Shown here one piece after another: positions 1 to 7,500 of a stretch of 64,000 nucleotides of DNA. The DNA is taken from positions 1-64,000 of the forward strand of contig JAFULG010000003.1 in assembly GCA_017473435.1 (NCBI GenBank), read 5' to 3'. Position 1 is the stretch's first letter. Every line of letters begins with the position of its first letter. Under the pieces are notes generated by a model. That model was not told the DNA's origin, did not search any database, and saw only the letters and a program-made list of their open reading frames with translations. This DNA comes from Clostridia bacterium (lineage in GTDB: Bacteria; Bacillota; Clostridia; Oscillospirales; Acutalibacteraceae). Both the position numbers and the translations under genes were made by a program.

Positions 1-1
1 T

Positions 2-418
2 GATAGTGCAAGGCAAATTCAGAGATATATTCGTCTTACAAATCTTATCCCTGAACTGCTTGACCTTGTTGATGAAGAACGAATAGTATTTACACCTGCA
101 GTTGAGCTTTCATATCTGAATGAAGTGTAACAGGCGGATTTGGTTGAAGAAATCCGTGTATGTGAGGCTACTCCGAATTTATCTCAGGCACAAAGACTTC
201 GTGCAATAAGCAGAGAGGAAGGTTTGACTCCTGAGCATATTGGTGAAATATTGGCAGAGGAAAAGGCAAATCAGAAGCCTATGCTTAAAGTATCTATGGA
301 GAAGCTGCAAAAAGTTGCTCCCAAGGTTAAGGATAAAGACTTTGAAGATTTCGTGCTGAAGGCTTGTGAGCATTATTACAGGTATCTTCAGCGACAGCAA
401 AACAGGGATGCGAGATAA
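2..418 (+). pseudogene. ParB/RepB/Spo0J-family partition protein, 3' part, interrupted by an in-frame stop
   Basis: The window opens inside a reading frame whose product (RYIRLTNLIPELLDLVDEER, then TPAVELSYL) matches the DNA-binding core of ParB-like proteins carried by Firmicutes mobile elements. The frame meets TAA at 128-130 and then continues in the same frame to 418 with the expected C-terminal half (ATPNLSQAQRLRA ... MEKLQKVAPKVKD). One nonsense change therefore splits the gene; the downstream part could only restart from a weak TTG at 140 with no Shine-Dalgarno. ParB-type proteins bind centromere-like sites and help maintain plasmids or integrative elements. The 5' end lies outside the window. 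Family assignment is from remembered motifs; whether the fragment is still made is unknown. Confidence 0.6.
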
Positions 419-445
419 TCCGCACATTTGTCAAGGAGGTAATAT

Positions 446-640
446 ATGAATAGTATAGATATAAGTAAAAATCCTGATTACTGTTTTGCGGCTTTGAAGC
501 TTATTGAACAGTTATTCAGAGATGGGAAAATCCCCGAATTTATGTTCCGCAATATCCTTAATGATTATGTGGACATTGTTGATGTAACTGAGTTCATCAA
601 AGGAAATCACAATCAGAAAAAGGAGGAATGTACTTGTTAA
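446..640 (+). CDS. Small hypothetical protein upstream of the recombinase
   Basis: A 64-residue protein with a strong ribosome binding site (AAGGAGG) 8 nt before ATG. It starts MNSIDISKNPDYCFAALKLI, looks helical, and ends in a lysine/cysteine-rich tail. I do not recognise a named domain. It lies 28 nt after the broken parB-like gene, and its last codons overlap the start of the serine recombinase, so the two are probably translationally coupled. Similar short proteins sit before recombinases in clostridial mobile elements, which suggests an accessory or regulatory role, but that is inference from position only. Confidence 0.55.
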   Translation: MNSIDISKNPDYCFAALKLIEQLFRDGKIPEFMFRNILNDYVDIVDVTEFIKGNHNQKKEECTC

Positions 641-2400
641 ATCCTAATGTATTAAAAAGTCCCGAATATCAGAGGCGACGACGGGTGGCTATATACGCCC
701 GTGTTTCTACCGAGCATGAGGCTCAGCTTTCAGCTCTCGGAAATCAGCTTGATTGGTACAAGCCTATACTTGCAGCAAACCCTGATTGGGAGCTTGTGAT
801 AGTGTATGTTGATGAAGGCATCACCGGTACCTCTGCACAAAAGAGACCGCAGTTTATGCAAATGATAAGGGATGCAGAGTCGGGTGAATTTGATTTGATT
901 ATTACCCGTGAGGTTTCACGTTTTGCAAGAAATACCGTTGATACCCTGCAGTTTACCCGTGACCTTAAAGAAAACGGTGTTGAGGTGTTCTTTCTGAACG
1001 ATAACATCAAAACCTTTGACTGCGACGGAGAATTAAGACTTACTATTATGGCTACTCTTGCTCAGGATGAAAGCCGTAAGACCTCTATCCGTGTAAAAAG
1101 CGGTCAGCAGACCTCAATGGAAAACGGTACCTTCTACGGTAACGGAAACATTTTAGGTTACAGAAGACATCAGGAGCTTCTGCCTGATAATAAGAAAAAT
1201 GTTGATTTCTTTATTGACCCTGAACAGGCAGAAACGGTTAAGCTCATTTATGAAATGTATCTTGCGGGTCACGGTATGAAAAAGATAAAAGATGAGCTAG
1301 AACGCCAAGGTCGTAAAACAGCTACGGGTAAAAGCAGATGGTACGAAACTGTAATCGGTCACGTGCTGAAAAATTCTTTTTATTGCGGTATCATAACCTA
1401 CCATAAAGAGTTTACGCCTGATTATCTTACACAGAAAAAGATAAAGAATTACGGCGACATTGAATTAGTACAGGTGAAAGGCAGACACGAGCCTATAATA
1501 TCAGAAGAAGACTTTGAAAGGGTGCAATTAATTATGGCAAGTAAAACAGCAAAGCTCAAAAATCTCAACACAGGCAGAAGAACAGAAACAGGCAAAAGAC
1601 CGAGAACAACAGTATGGGGAAAGCTCCTTGTTTGTGAATGCGGTCATAAATTTAACACAAGACTTTGGGACAGAGATGACCGACAGAGAAGCTACGGATA
1701 TCAGTGTTACAGTTCTGTTCGCACAGGCTCTTATGAAAGCAGAAAAAAGAGAGGGTTGCCTCTTGAGGGTATATGCCGAACACCGATGATACCCGAATGG
1801 AAGCTGCAGCTTATGGCAAATCACATCTTCAGAGAATACCTTGCTGACAAAGAAAAGGTGTTAGCTCTTGCAAATTCAATGCTTGAGGCTCATATCAATG
1901 ATACTGACGAAATCATTGATTATTCCAAAATTATTGAGGAGAAGAAACAGGAGCTTAAAAAGCTTACAAGGAAGATTGATAATTATATTGAAATGAGAGC
2001 AGAGGGCGAAATCAGTAAAGAGCAGTTCACAGCCAAAACTGCTGATACCAAAGCTGCAATATCAAAGCTCAAGGCTGAAATAAGTGAAATGGAAGCCTTG
2101 GCGGGTGAGCCTACAGAAACAGTGCCGGATTATAAGGAAAAGCTGACGGTTCTTCAGTACGCTCTTGAACAATATACCAACACAGATGACAATGACATTC
2201 CCGAAAGCGTTATTGAAGCCTTTGTTGTGAAGATTGTGGCTAAACAGGACGGCTATGATTGGTATCTCCGCTTTGACGGTGACCCGAATGATCCTCTTCA
2301 CCTTAAAACCGAAGGAAAAAGGCGAAAAAACACCTCTGTAGTGTCAGAAAGTTCTGTTTCTCCAACCAAGGTTGATAGCACCACAGGCAGCTATTGCTAA
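634..2400 (+). CDS. Large serine recombinase (site-specific integrase)
   Basis: A large serine recombinase of about 588 residues. The N-terminal resolvase domain (about residues 17-160) contains YARVST with the catalytic serine, DEGITGTS, and the arginine-rich ITREVSRFARN segment. A recombinase domain follows, then a zinc ribbon (CECGH ... YQC) near residue 335 and a long coiled coil (about 430-520) typical of phage and ICE integrases. An ATG at 628 lies only 1 nt from AGGAGG (621-626), whereas TTG at 634 has ideal 7-nt spacing, so TTG is preferred. The gene overlaps the small upstream ORF. The last codons (TTGSYC) form one copy of a 20-bp direct repeat found again at 6055, suggesting the att core lies inside the gene. 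Confidence 0.9.
   Translation: MLNPNVLKSPEYQRRRRVAIYARVSTEHEAQLSALGNQLDWYKPILAANPDWELVIVYVDEGITGTSAQKRPQFMQMIRDAESGEFDLIITREVSRFARNTVDTLQFTRDLKENGVEVFFLNDNIKTFDCDGELRLTIMATLAQDESRKTSIRVKSGQQTSMENGTFYGNGNILGYRRHQELLPDNKKNVDFFIDPEQAETVKLIYEMYLAGHGMKKIKDELERQGRKTATGKSRWYETVIGHVLKNSFYCGIITYHKEFTPDYLTQKKIKNYGDIELVQVKGRHEPIISEEDFERVQLIMASKTAKLKNLNTGRRTETGKRPRTTVWGKLLVCECGHKFNTRLWDRDDRQRSYGYQCYSSVRTGSYESRKKRGLPLEGICRTPMIPEWKLQLMANHIFREYLADKEKVLALANSMLEAHINDTDEIIDYSKIIEEKKQELKKLTRKIDNYIEMRAEGEISKEQFTAKTADTKAAISKLKAEISEMEALAGEPTETVPDYKEKLTVLQYALEQYTNTDDNDIPESVIEAFVVKIVAKQDGYDWYLRFDGDPNDPLHLKTEGKRRKNTSVVSESSVSPTKVDSTTGSYC
2378..2397 (+). repeat. 20-bp direct repeat, copy 1 (candidate att core)
   Basis: GCACCACAGGCAGCTATTGC, encoding TTGSYC at the end of the recombinase. 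It is identical to 6055-6074, and both copies are followed by a related AACAA-TAA stretch. The pair brackets the RM module. An attachment-site role is inferred from the adjacency to the recombinase. Confidence 0.6.
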
Positions 2401-2495
2401 CAAATAAGAAGTCGGCTTGAGCCCAATAATATCAAGGGTTTTGCGACCTCTCCTACATCAGTTGTAGCTGTATAACAGCTATTAAACAAGCAATC

Positions 2496-2531
2496 AACTC
2501 CCCGTATTCGAAAGAATATGGGGAGTTTTTG
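2496..2531 (+). terminator. Intrinsic terminator after the recombinase
   Basis: A 14-bp near-perfect stem (AACTCCCCGTATTC / GAATATGGGGAGTT) with a GAAA tetraloop, followed by TTTTTG. Confidence 0.85.
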
Positions 2532-2553
2532 TTTTGGTAATAATAAAAAATAG

Positions 2554-2590
2554 AGCCTATATCACAAAATTCGGTGATATAGGCTTTTTG
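2554..2590. terminator. Bidirectional terminator between recombinase and specificity subunit
   Basis: A 12-bp perfect stem (AGCCTATATCAC / GTGATATAGGCT) followed by TTTTTG on the plus strand. On the minus strand it is followed by an A/T-rich tract just past the stop of the leftward RM operon, so it can serve both sides. Confidence 0.75.
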
Positions 2591-2604
2591 GTTTGTCAAA
2601 ATAA

Positions 2605-3708
2605 TTAATTGATTATAATGTTTGTAAGATTGTAAATTTGATTGTATATATTTTCTTTTATGGTTTCTATGGTAGCGTACTTCATTGCAAGTTCTTGTTG
2701 CTTTTTCAAATCGTAATTACCGTTTTCATCCACCGGAATTAGTATTGAGTCATTATAATTCATAATGTGAGTAGGCTTTAATGCAGTATATTCGTTTTTG
2801 CCATTAATTCCAATTCTGCCCCTAGCTCTTTTTCGGAAAATAGGTTCAATCATATATTTAACATAAAGCAAATCAATATCTTTACATTCTTTGGTAGGAA
2901 TAAGTATTCCTCTATGACAAGTAATAGAAAATTGTCCGCTTAGTTTCATTACATAACCTGCCAGTCCGTCAATAACCCAAGTCAGGTATTCTCCATCGTA
3001 TTTATAAGAATCTATGTTTCCAAAAACTTCTCGAGATGTGCTTCCAGAATAAACAGGGTAATCTCCCGGGTGTTCGTTACAGTATGGTTTTGATAATTTC
3101 ATATCACCACCTTTAGGAGTAAATAATTTTGTTATAGGTACTTTTACATAATTGGATTGGATGTCAGAATCAATTAAAATTTTGTACCGTTTTAATTCTT
3201 CTGCTTTATTCAATAATATCTGCTTTTTGCACTCTATTTCTTGATATTGTTGTGCCAGATTCTTTTGAGTTTCTATATCATATGTACCATCATCGTGTAC
3301 AGGGATGATAACTTCAATATTTTGAGTATTATTTAATGTCGCTTTTGTACTCCAATCAAACGTCTTTAAGTTAAAAGCAAATTGTAGGGAATAAAACAAA
3401 TATTTTATATCAATTACGTTTTCAAACTCTTTTTTAGGATAATATAATCTTGCATCACCATTCAAAGAAAATTTGTGTTTTTCTCTATATAACCATGTTC
3501 CGGCGTTTGCTCCATTGGTTGTAAGTTGAAGTCCCTCAATATCGAACATATATGAATCGATTTCTCCTACTTTGGTTTCCCCAATAGTTTTGGCAGAATA
3601 TACAGGGAATCTCCCTGGATGATCATTCATATATTGTTTTGTTAATGTAGCGCTTCCGCTTTTATAATCCAAAACATCGGTGAAGGGGATCATTACTGTT
3701 TTAGACAC
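2605..3708 (-). CDS. Restriction-modification specificity subunit (HsdS-like, two TRDs)
   Basis: A 367-residue specificity protein built of two similar halves, each a target recognition domain followed by a helical conserved region. The halves align clearly: LTKQYMNDHPGRFPVYSAKT near residue 22 and LSKPYCNEHPGDYPVYSGST near residue 204, each followed about 130-170 residues later by a helical EIECKKQ/IETIKEN spacer. Such subunits choose the DNA sequence modified or cut by Type I or BcgI-type systems. Its ATG overlaps the end of the methyltransferase gene by 16 nt, so the two are co-translated. The A+T content is well above that of the chromosomal genes, consistent with lateral transfer. Confidence 0.85.
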   Translation of the reverse strand: MSKTVMIPFTDVLDYKSGSATLTKQYMNDHPGRFPVYSAKTIGETKVGEIDSYMFDIEGLQLTTNGANAGTWLYREKHKFSLNGDARLYYPKKEFENVIDIKYLFYSLQFAFNLKTFDWSTKATLNNTQNIEVIIPVHDDGTYDIETQKNLAQQYQEIECKKQILLNKAEELKRYKILIDSDIQSNYVKVPITKLFTPKGGDMKLSKPYCNEHPGDYPVYSGSTSREVFGNIDSYKYDGEYLTWVIDGLAGYVMKLSGQFSITCHRGILIPTKECKDIDLLYVKYMIEPIFRKRARGRIGINGKNEYTALKPTHIMNYNDSILIPVDENGNYDLKKQQELAMKYATIETIKENIYNQIYNLTNIIIN

Positions 3709-5447
3709 TCTATCGCCTCCTTGTAATTGAACATATCATTTACAAGCGTATCAATAAAAGACTTGAATTCGTCTAAAGTCATAATATCGTCTGCTTCCTT
3801 GAATCCAAGGTCAATCTTTTCTTGATCTGTCCAGAAATTATCAATGTTCCAATTTGAATCTGAAGGAAATTTATCCAAAGAGAGAAGTTTCATTTTTCCA
3901 TCGTTTGTAAACCAAGATTTGAATGGTTCTTGAATGTCATTCTTATCGGGCAAATTTTTATAAGAGTTATATTTATTGACAGCTTCGTGAAGATCGTTGT
4001 CATCAGGAGTGTCAAAACGATATGTATCTAAGGTTTCTCCGATACTTTTACACATATAACAGAAAATCTTATATCCCTGCTTAACTTCATTATCTATTTC
4101 ATCTTCGGTTTTCTTTCTCAGCGTGAGAATATATGTCTTTTTAGGGGTGTTAAAGAAACTGTTGATAGGAAGTGAAATAATGCTTTCTATATAACAGTTT
4201 TTTAAGATTAATTCTTTTAAATTGGTATTACCCAGGTTTGTAAATATTCCATCTGGAAGTACGATGTTGGCCGTACCACCGTATTTTAAAGAACGGATTA
4301 TCCATTCTAAAAAAAGAGCTTCAACACCATTTCCTTTGGCGGTATAGAAACCGGTGTCAGATGCCAATTTTGTAATAGTAGCATCCTGGTAATATGGTGG
4401 ATTAGCAAGAATGAGATCATACTTGTTTTTTTCTAATTTATCAAGTGTTCCAAGTGCTTTTTTACTAGAATAAAACACTTTGTTCAAAAGCTCTTTTGCA
4501 AGATATTGTACTTCATCAATATTGTTATTATCTTTAAAAAGTTTTGAAAAATAAATAAGCATATTTGCTTTAGCAAGAATGGTAGTAATGTCATCTTTGC
4601 CTGACATTTGTTTTTCAAATCCGTACAGCTCAACACCTGAAACTAACTTGCCATTTTTAATCTCAAACGGAACATTGCATGCTGCTTCTAACAGAAATTT
4701 TCCTACACCTGAAGCTGGATCACATATAGACATTCCACTATTAATAGTAACCATATTTACCATTTCTCTAACGATTTTAAGCGGTGTAAAGAATTGTCCC
4801 ATATCGGATTTGTCATCACTGTTTTTCATAAAGGTTTCAAATAACTTTGATTTGAAATCTTTGCTTATATTGATGAACTTACCATTACTTTTCTCATAAT
4901 TGTAGAATTCATCCATAATATTTTTAAAACAAATAGCATGGGAATCTTCTTCGATATAATGTCCATCCACACCCTTTTTGACGTGGAAAATTTGTCCGTT
5001 AACAATGGTAGTGCCGTCTCCACCTTCCGGAAACAACATTTTCATTTGAGCTCTAGGGCCTTCAAGATATGCACCAAGTATATCAGCGTTTGTTAAACGT
5101 GAGGATTCATCCACTGAATACAAGTTGTAAATATAACTAAATGAATTATTATCTTTCAATACATTAATATCGCTTAAATATTTAAAAAGAAACACTTCTA
5201 CAAAAGTATATAAAGACATTTTGGAAGAAGCGAATGTCATTCTTTTTAATATACGAGCAATTTTCTTTGCCAAATCAGTAGGATCAATATCTTCTAATTT
5301 TAAAATAGTGTCATTTTCAGTAGAGATGGAAAGCGACACTAAATCTATAAACTCCGCGACTTTTTTTGGCTCTGATTTTGGGTCGATTTTTCGAGTGATT
5401 TTGTTACCATTTTCATCAACAATAAGATTGCCTGTAATAGGATTCAA
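3693..5447 (-). CDS. Adenine-specific DNA methyltransferase (HsdM/BcgI-A-like), frameshifted from its N-terminal nuclease
   Basis: An N6-adenine methyltransferase of the HsdM fold. An N-terminal helical domain is followed by the GQFFTP signature (about 218), the SAM-binding motif DPASGVGKF (about 243), and the catalytic NPPY (349-352). The annotated start is a TTG at 5447, but the frame stays open upstream to 5579 and reads LEFKKPEELN there, which continues the product of 5576-5779 after a one-base slip in a T6 run. The undamaged protein would be about 695 residues with an N-terminal PD-(D/E)xK nuclease, like BcgI subunit A. The specificity subunit overlaps its 3' end. As read, the methyltransferase part is intact, so the system may now be modification-only. 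Confidence 0.85.
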   Translation of the reverse strand: MNPITGNLIVDENGNKITRKIDPKSEPKKVAEFIDLVSLSISTENDTILKLEDIDPTDLAKKIARILKRMTFASSKMSLYTFVEVFLFKYLSDINVLKDNNSFSYIYNLYSVDESSRLTNADILGAYLEGPRAQMKMLFPEGGDGTTIVNGQIFHVKKGVDGHYIEEDSHAICFKNIMDEFYNYEKSNGKFINISKDFKSKLFETFMKNSDDKSDMGQFFTPLKIVREMVNMVTINSGMSICDPASGVGKFLLEAACNVPFEIKNGKLVSGVELYGFEKQMSGKDDITTILAKANMLIYFSKLFKDNNNIDEVQYLAKELLNKVFYSSKKALGTLDKLEKNKYDLILANPPYYQDATITKLASDTGFYTAKGNGVEALFLEWIIRSLKYGGTANIVLPDGIFTNLGNTNLKELILKNCYIESIISLPINSFFNTPKKTYILTLRKKTEDEIDNEVKQGYKIFCYMCKSIGETLDTYRFDTPDDNDLHEAVNKYNSYKNLPDKNDIQEPFKSWFTNDGKMKLLSLDKFPSDSNWNIDNFWTDQEKIDLGFKEADDIMTLDEFKSFIDTLVNDMFNYKEAIECLKQ

Positions 5448-5575
5448 CCAAATATATTTATCACCATCTGTTACAACATAAATTTTGGCACCGATTTCTT
5501 TGGCGACACCTATTTCCTGTTTGATTGCTTTAGTAATTTTGGCTTCAGTATTTAATTCTTCAGGCTTTTTAAACT

Positions 5576-5779
5576 CTAAAAAACGACCACTTCTTTATTT
5601 TTATTCACAATAAGCACATCAGGTTTTTTACTTAAGTTTTTAGTTATTTTAACTTTCTTTAATTTGCCGGATTTCATTAAATCATTGATGGTTGTAGCAC
5701 CAAGACTTAAACATGTGTATTTATCAAGAATAGTGACATCGTTAGAAAAGATATCATTTTGTATTGTTTGTTCAGACAT
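5576..5779 (-). pseudogene. N-terminal nuclease fragment of the RM protein (frameshifted)
   Basis: A 67-codon frame that overlaps the upstream regulator gene by 8 nt and ends at TAG directly after a run of six T (5583-5578 on the minus strand). It carries the first acidic motif of a PD-(D/E)xK nuclease (KPDVLIVNKNKEVVVF). One extra T, or a -1 ribosomal slip at the run, would join it to LEFKKPEE, which supplies the E-x-K motif, and on through IGVAKEIGAKIYVVTDG into the methyltransferase. I read it as the broken or phase-variable 5' end of one nuclease-methyltransferase gene. A sequencing error in the homopolymer is the main alternative. Confidence 0.7.
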
Positions 5780-5963
5780 TTTTCTTTCCCCCTAAAATTT
5801 TGTTAACTGTCTTATCGTATTTTTCGGAATCTTTCAAATAGGCCATAGCAGCATCATTGAAAAATTCTACGAGTTTACGGCCATCTAAGGCTAATGTGCC
5901 TTTTAGTTGGCTGTGTAGTTCAGGGGTTAATCTAACCTGAACTTGCTTGGTTTTATCGTCCAC
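5772..5963 (-). CDS. Ribbon-helix-helix regulator of the RM operon
   Basis: A small basic protein of about 63 residues. KQVQVRLTPELHSQLK followed by two helices is the ribbon-helix-helix (Arc/MetJ-type) DNA-binding pattern. GTG at 5963 is preferred because GAGGTG lies 6 nt upstream (about 5970-5975). In-frame ATGs at 5987 and 6011 fall inside an inverted repeat and have no ribosome binding site. Its 3' end overlaps the nuclease frame by 8 nt, making it the first gene of the leftward RM operon. The perfect palindrome just upstream, overlapping the promoter, suggests autoregulation and control of RM expression, similar in logic to C-proteins but with a different fold. Confidence 0.75.
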   Translation of the reverse strand: MDDKTKQVQVRLTPELHSQLKGTLALDGRKLVEFFNDAAMAYLKDSEKYDKTVNKILGGKKNV

Positions 5964-5978
5964 TCGTTTCACCTCATT

Positions 5979-6010
5979 TGATATCATTATATCTTGGTAT
6001 AATGATATCA
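5979..6010. promoter_or_regulatory. Perfect 13-bp inverted repeat, candidate operator
   Basis: TGATATCATTATA, 6-nt spacer, TATAATGATATCA. It covers the -10 and transcription start of the leftward promoter and lies directly upstream of the regulator's ribosome binding site. Binding by the adjacent ribbon-helix-helix protein is inferred. Confidence 0.75.
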
Positions 6011-6030
6011 TTTATATAAAAAATTGTCAA
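6002..6030 (-). promoter_or_regulatory. Promoter of the RM operon
   Basis: On the minus strand, TTGACA (6030-6025), a 17-nt spacer, and TATCAT (6007-6002). The -10 lies inside the right arm of the inverted repeat, so operator binding would block RNA polymerase. Confidence 0.7.
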
Positions 6031-6054
6031 TAAAAACTCCTACATTTCTTCCCT

Positions 6055-6074
6055 GCACCACAGGCAGCTATTGC
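6055..6074 (+). repeat. 20-bp direct repeat, copy 2 (candidate att site)
   Basis: Identical to 2378-2397. It marks the boundary between the AT-rich RM module and the chromosomal genes to the right. Recombination between the copies would remove about 3.7 kb containing the RM genes. Confidence 0.6.
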
Positions 6075-6103
6075 AAACAAGTAATTCGTTTTATAATGAA
6101 TTT

Positions 6104-6134
6104 ACCCCACCGAGAAATCGGTGGGGTTGTTTTT
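6104..6134 (+). terminator. Intrinsic terminator at the island/chromosome junction
   Basis: ACCCCACCGA / TCGGTGGGGT stem with a GAAA tetraloop, followed by TGTTTTTA. It lies between the att-like repeat and the promoter of the HD-domain gene. Confidence 0.8.
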
Positions 6135-6135
6135 A

Positions 6136-6164
6136 TTGACTCAACAGAAAAATTATTATATAAT
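6136..6164 (+). promoter_or_regulatory. Promoter of the HD-domain gene
   Basis: TTGACT, 17-nt spacer, TATAAT, located 31 nt upstream of the ATG. Confidence 0.7.
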
Positions 6165-6194
6165 AATGTCACAAAAACAAAAGGAGATTTACAT

Positions 6195-6758
6195 ATGCTG
6201 ACATTAGAACGGGCAAAGGAATTATTAAACACCACTACAACCGAGGCTCACCTTTTTCTCCACGCTAAAAACGTATCTGTAGCAATGGGCGGTATGGCAG
6301 AGCACTTCGGCGAAGATAAGGAATTATGGATGGCTGTCGGTCACCTTCACGACTACGACTACGAAAGGTTTCCCGAGGAGCATCTTCAGCATACGGAAAA
6401 AGAGCTTCTCAACGAAGGACTCACCGAGGCAGAGGTACGTGCAATCCTTGCACACGGCTACGGTCACTGCAATGATGTAGAGCCCCTTACAAATCTTGAA
6501 AAATCGCTGTTCACCGTTGATGAGCTTACGGGCATCATCCAGGCGGCGGCTCGTATGCGCCCCCTTGGTATAACCGATATGGAAATTTCAAGCTTTATGA
6601 AAAAGTTCAAAGATAAAAAATTTGCCGCAAAATGCGACAGAGAAGTAATCCGTAAGGGCTGTGAAATGCTCGGTATGGAGGTGCGCGATGTGGCAGAAAT
6701 CTGCATCAGAGCTATGAAGGAATACGCTGACGAGCTACAGATAGGTCCGAAAGAATAA
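6195..6758 (+). CDS. HD-domain hydrolase
   Basis: A 187-residue cytoplasmic protein with the HD-superfamily metal-binding pattern: an early His near residue 22, GHLHDYDYERFP around residues 48-59, and ILAHGYGH near 83-90. HD proteins are usually metal-dependent phosphohydrolases acting on nucleotides or phosphate esters; the substrate here cannot be read from sequence. The start is set by AAGGAG at 6181-6186, 8 nt before ATG. The frame is open further upstream to 6024, but those codons run through the att-like repeat and a terminator and are not coding. It is monocistronic, bounded by its own promoter and terminator. Confidence 0.85.
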   Translation: MLTLERAKELLNTTTTEAHLFLHAKNVSVAMGGMAEHFGEDKELWMAVGHLHDYDYERFPEEHLQHTEKELLNEGLTEAEVRAILAHGYGHCNDVEPLTNLEKSLFTVDELTGIIQAAARMRPLGITDMEISSFMKKFKDKKFAAKCDREVIRKGCEMLGMEVRDVAEICIRAMKEYADELQIGPKE

Positions 6759-6768
6759 GTAAATAAAG

Positions 6769-6796
6769 CCCCGCAATCCTGTGTTTGCGGGGAGTT
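6769..6796 (+). terminator. Terminator of the HD-domain gene
   Basis: CCCCGCAA / TTGCGGGG stem with a short loop 11 nt after the stop codon. The T tract is weak. Confidence 0.6.
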
Positions 6797-6876
6797 TCAT
6801 ATTAATTCCGCTTGAGTACAGTATCGTAATATGTCACAATAGATTAAGCTACAACGAAAGAAACGAGGTGCGCAAC

Positions 6877-7404
6877 TTGCTTATCCTTTCACAGATTATC
6901 GGTATTGCGGCAGTGGGATTATATCTTTTAAGCTATCAATTAAAAAGAAGGAAACAGATAGTATGGGTTACCTGCATTTCCAACGCCCTGTATGTTACCC
7001 AATACATATTACTCGGTGCCTTTTCGGGTGCTATTATGGATTTTTTATCAACAGTGTCCTCTTTCCTTGCTGCAAAGAAAAATGATCACCCCTTCGCAAA
7101 ATATAAAAAGCCTCTCACCTTAATTAATATGCTTACAATTATCGTCGTCGGACTTATATCAGCCTTTGTTCAACGTGATTGGATAGAGCTTATTCCTGTT
7201 GCCGGAGCATTATTACAAACAGGCGGGCTCCGGTGCGACAACGAGCAGACTATACGAAAATTTGGTCTTGCAAGTGCACCATTCTGGCTTGTATATAATT
7301 TCATCTCACAGGCATACGGCGCTGCTATCGGTTCATTGCTTGCAATTATATCGGTTGTTGTCGCAATGATAAGGTACAGACAAAAAAACTACAATTACCG
7401 TTGA
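6877..7404 (+). CDS. YgjV-family inner membrane protein
   Basis: A 175-residue membrane protein with about six hydrophobic segments. The pattern QIIGIAAVGLYLLSYQLKRRKQI then CISNALYVTQYILLGAFSGA fits the Imp-YgjV family, whose function is not established. TTG at 6877 is chosen because GAGGTG sits at 6865-6870 with 6-nt spacing; upstream in-frame codons lack a ribosome binding site. The next gene has its own promoter overlapping this stop codon, so the two are probably separate transcripts. Confidence 0.75.
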   Translation: MLILSQIIGIAAVGLYLLSYQLKRRKQIVWVTCISNALYVTQYILLGAFSGAIMDFLSTVSSFLAAKKNDHPFAKYKKPLTLINMLTIIVVGLISAFVQRDWIELIPVAGALLQTGGLRCDNEQTIRKFGLASAPFWLVYNFISQAYGAAIGSLLAIISVVVAMIRYRQKNYNYR

Positions 7405-7429
7405 ATTTTATATTTTATTATGTTATAAT
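7401..7429 (+). promoter_or_regulatory. Promoter upstream of the YczE-like gene
   Basis: TTGAAT (7401-7406), 17-nt spacer, TATAAT (7424-7429). The -35 overlaps the stop codon of the preceding gene. Confidence 0.65.
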
Positions 7430-7442
7430 GTTTTCCATTAAC

Positions 7443-7487
7443 AGAGCTTTTGGTGTTTCTATATCAAACACTAAGGGCTCTTTTTTT
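7443..7487 (+). terminator. Terminator-like leader hairpin before the YczE-like gene
   Basis: AGAGC...GGTGTTT / AAACACT...GCTCT stem followed by seven T. It begins only about 7 nt after the expected transcription start and ends beside the ribosome binding site (CGAGGTG). It could end transcription from the upstream gene, or act as an attenuator for the downstream one. Confidence 0.55.
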
Positions 7488-7500
7488 CGAGGTGTTTGTT

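Noticed and set aside
6024..6194. Open frame upstream of the HD-domain gene that would add 57 residues to the N-terminus
   Set aside because: It runs through the att-like repeat, a strong terminator, and the promoter; AAGGAG fits only ATG 6195.
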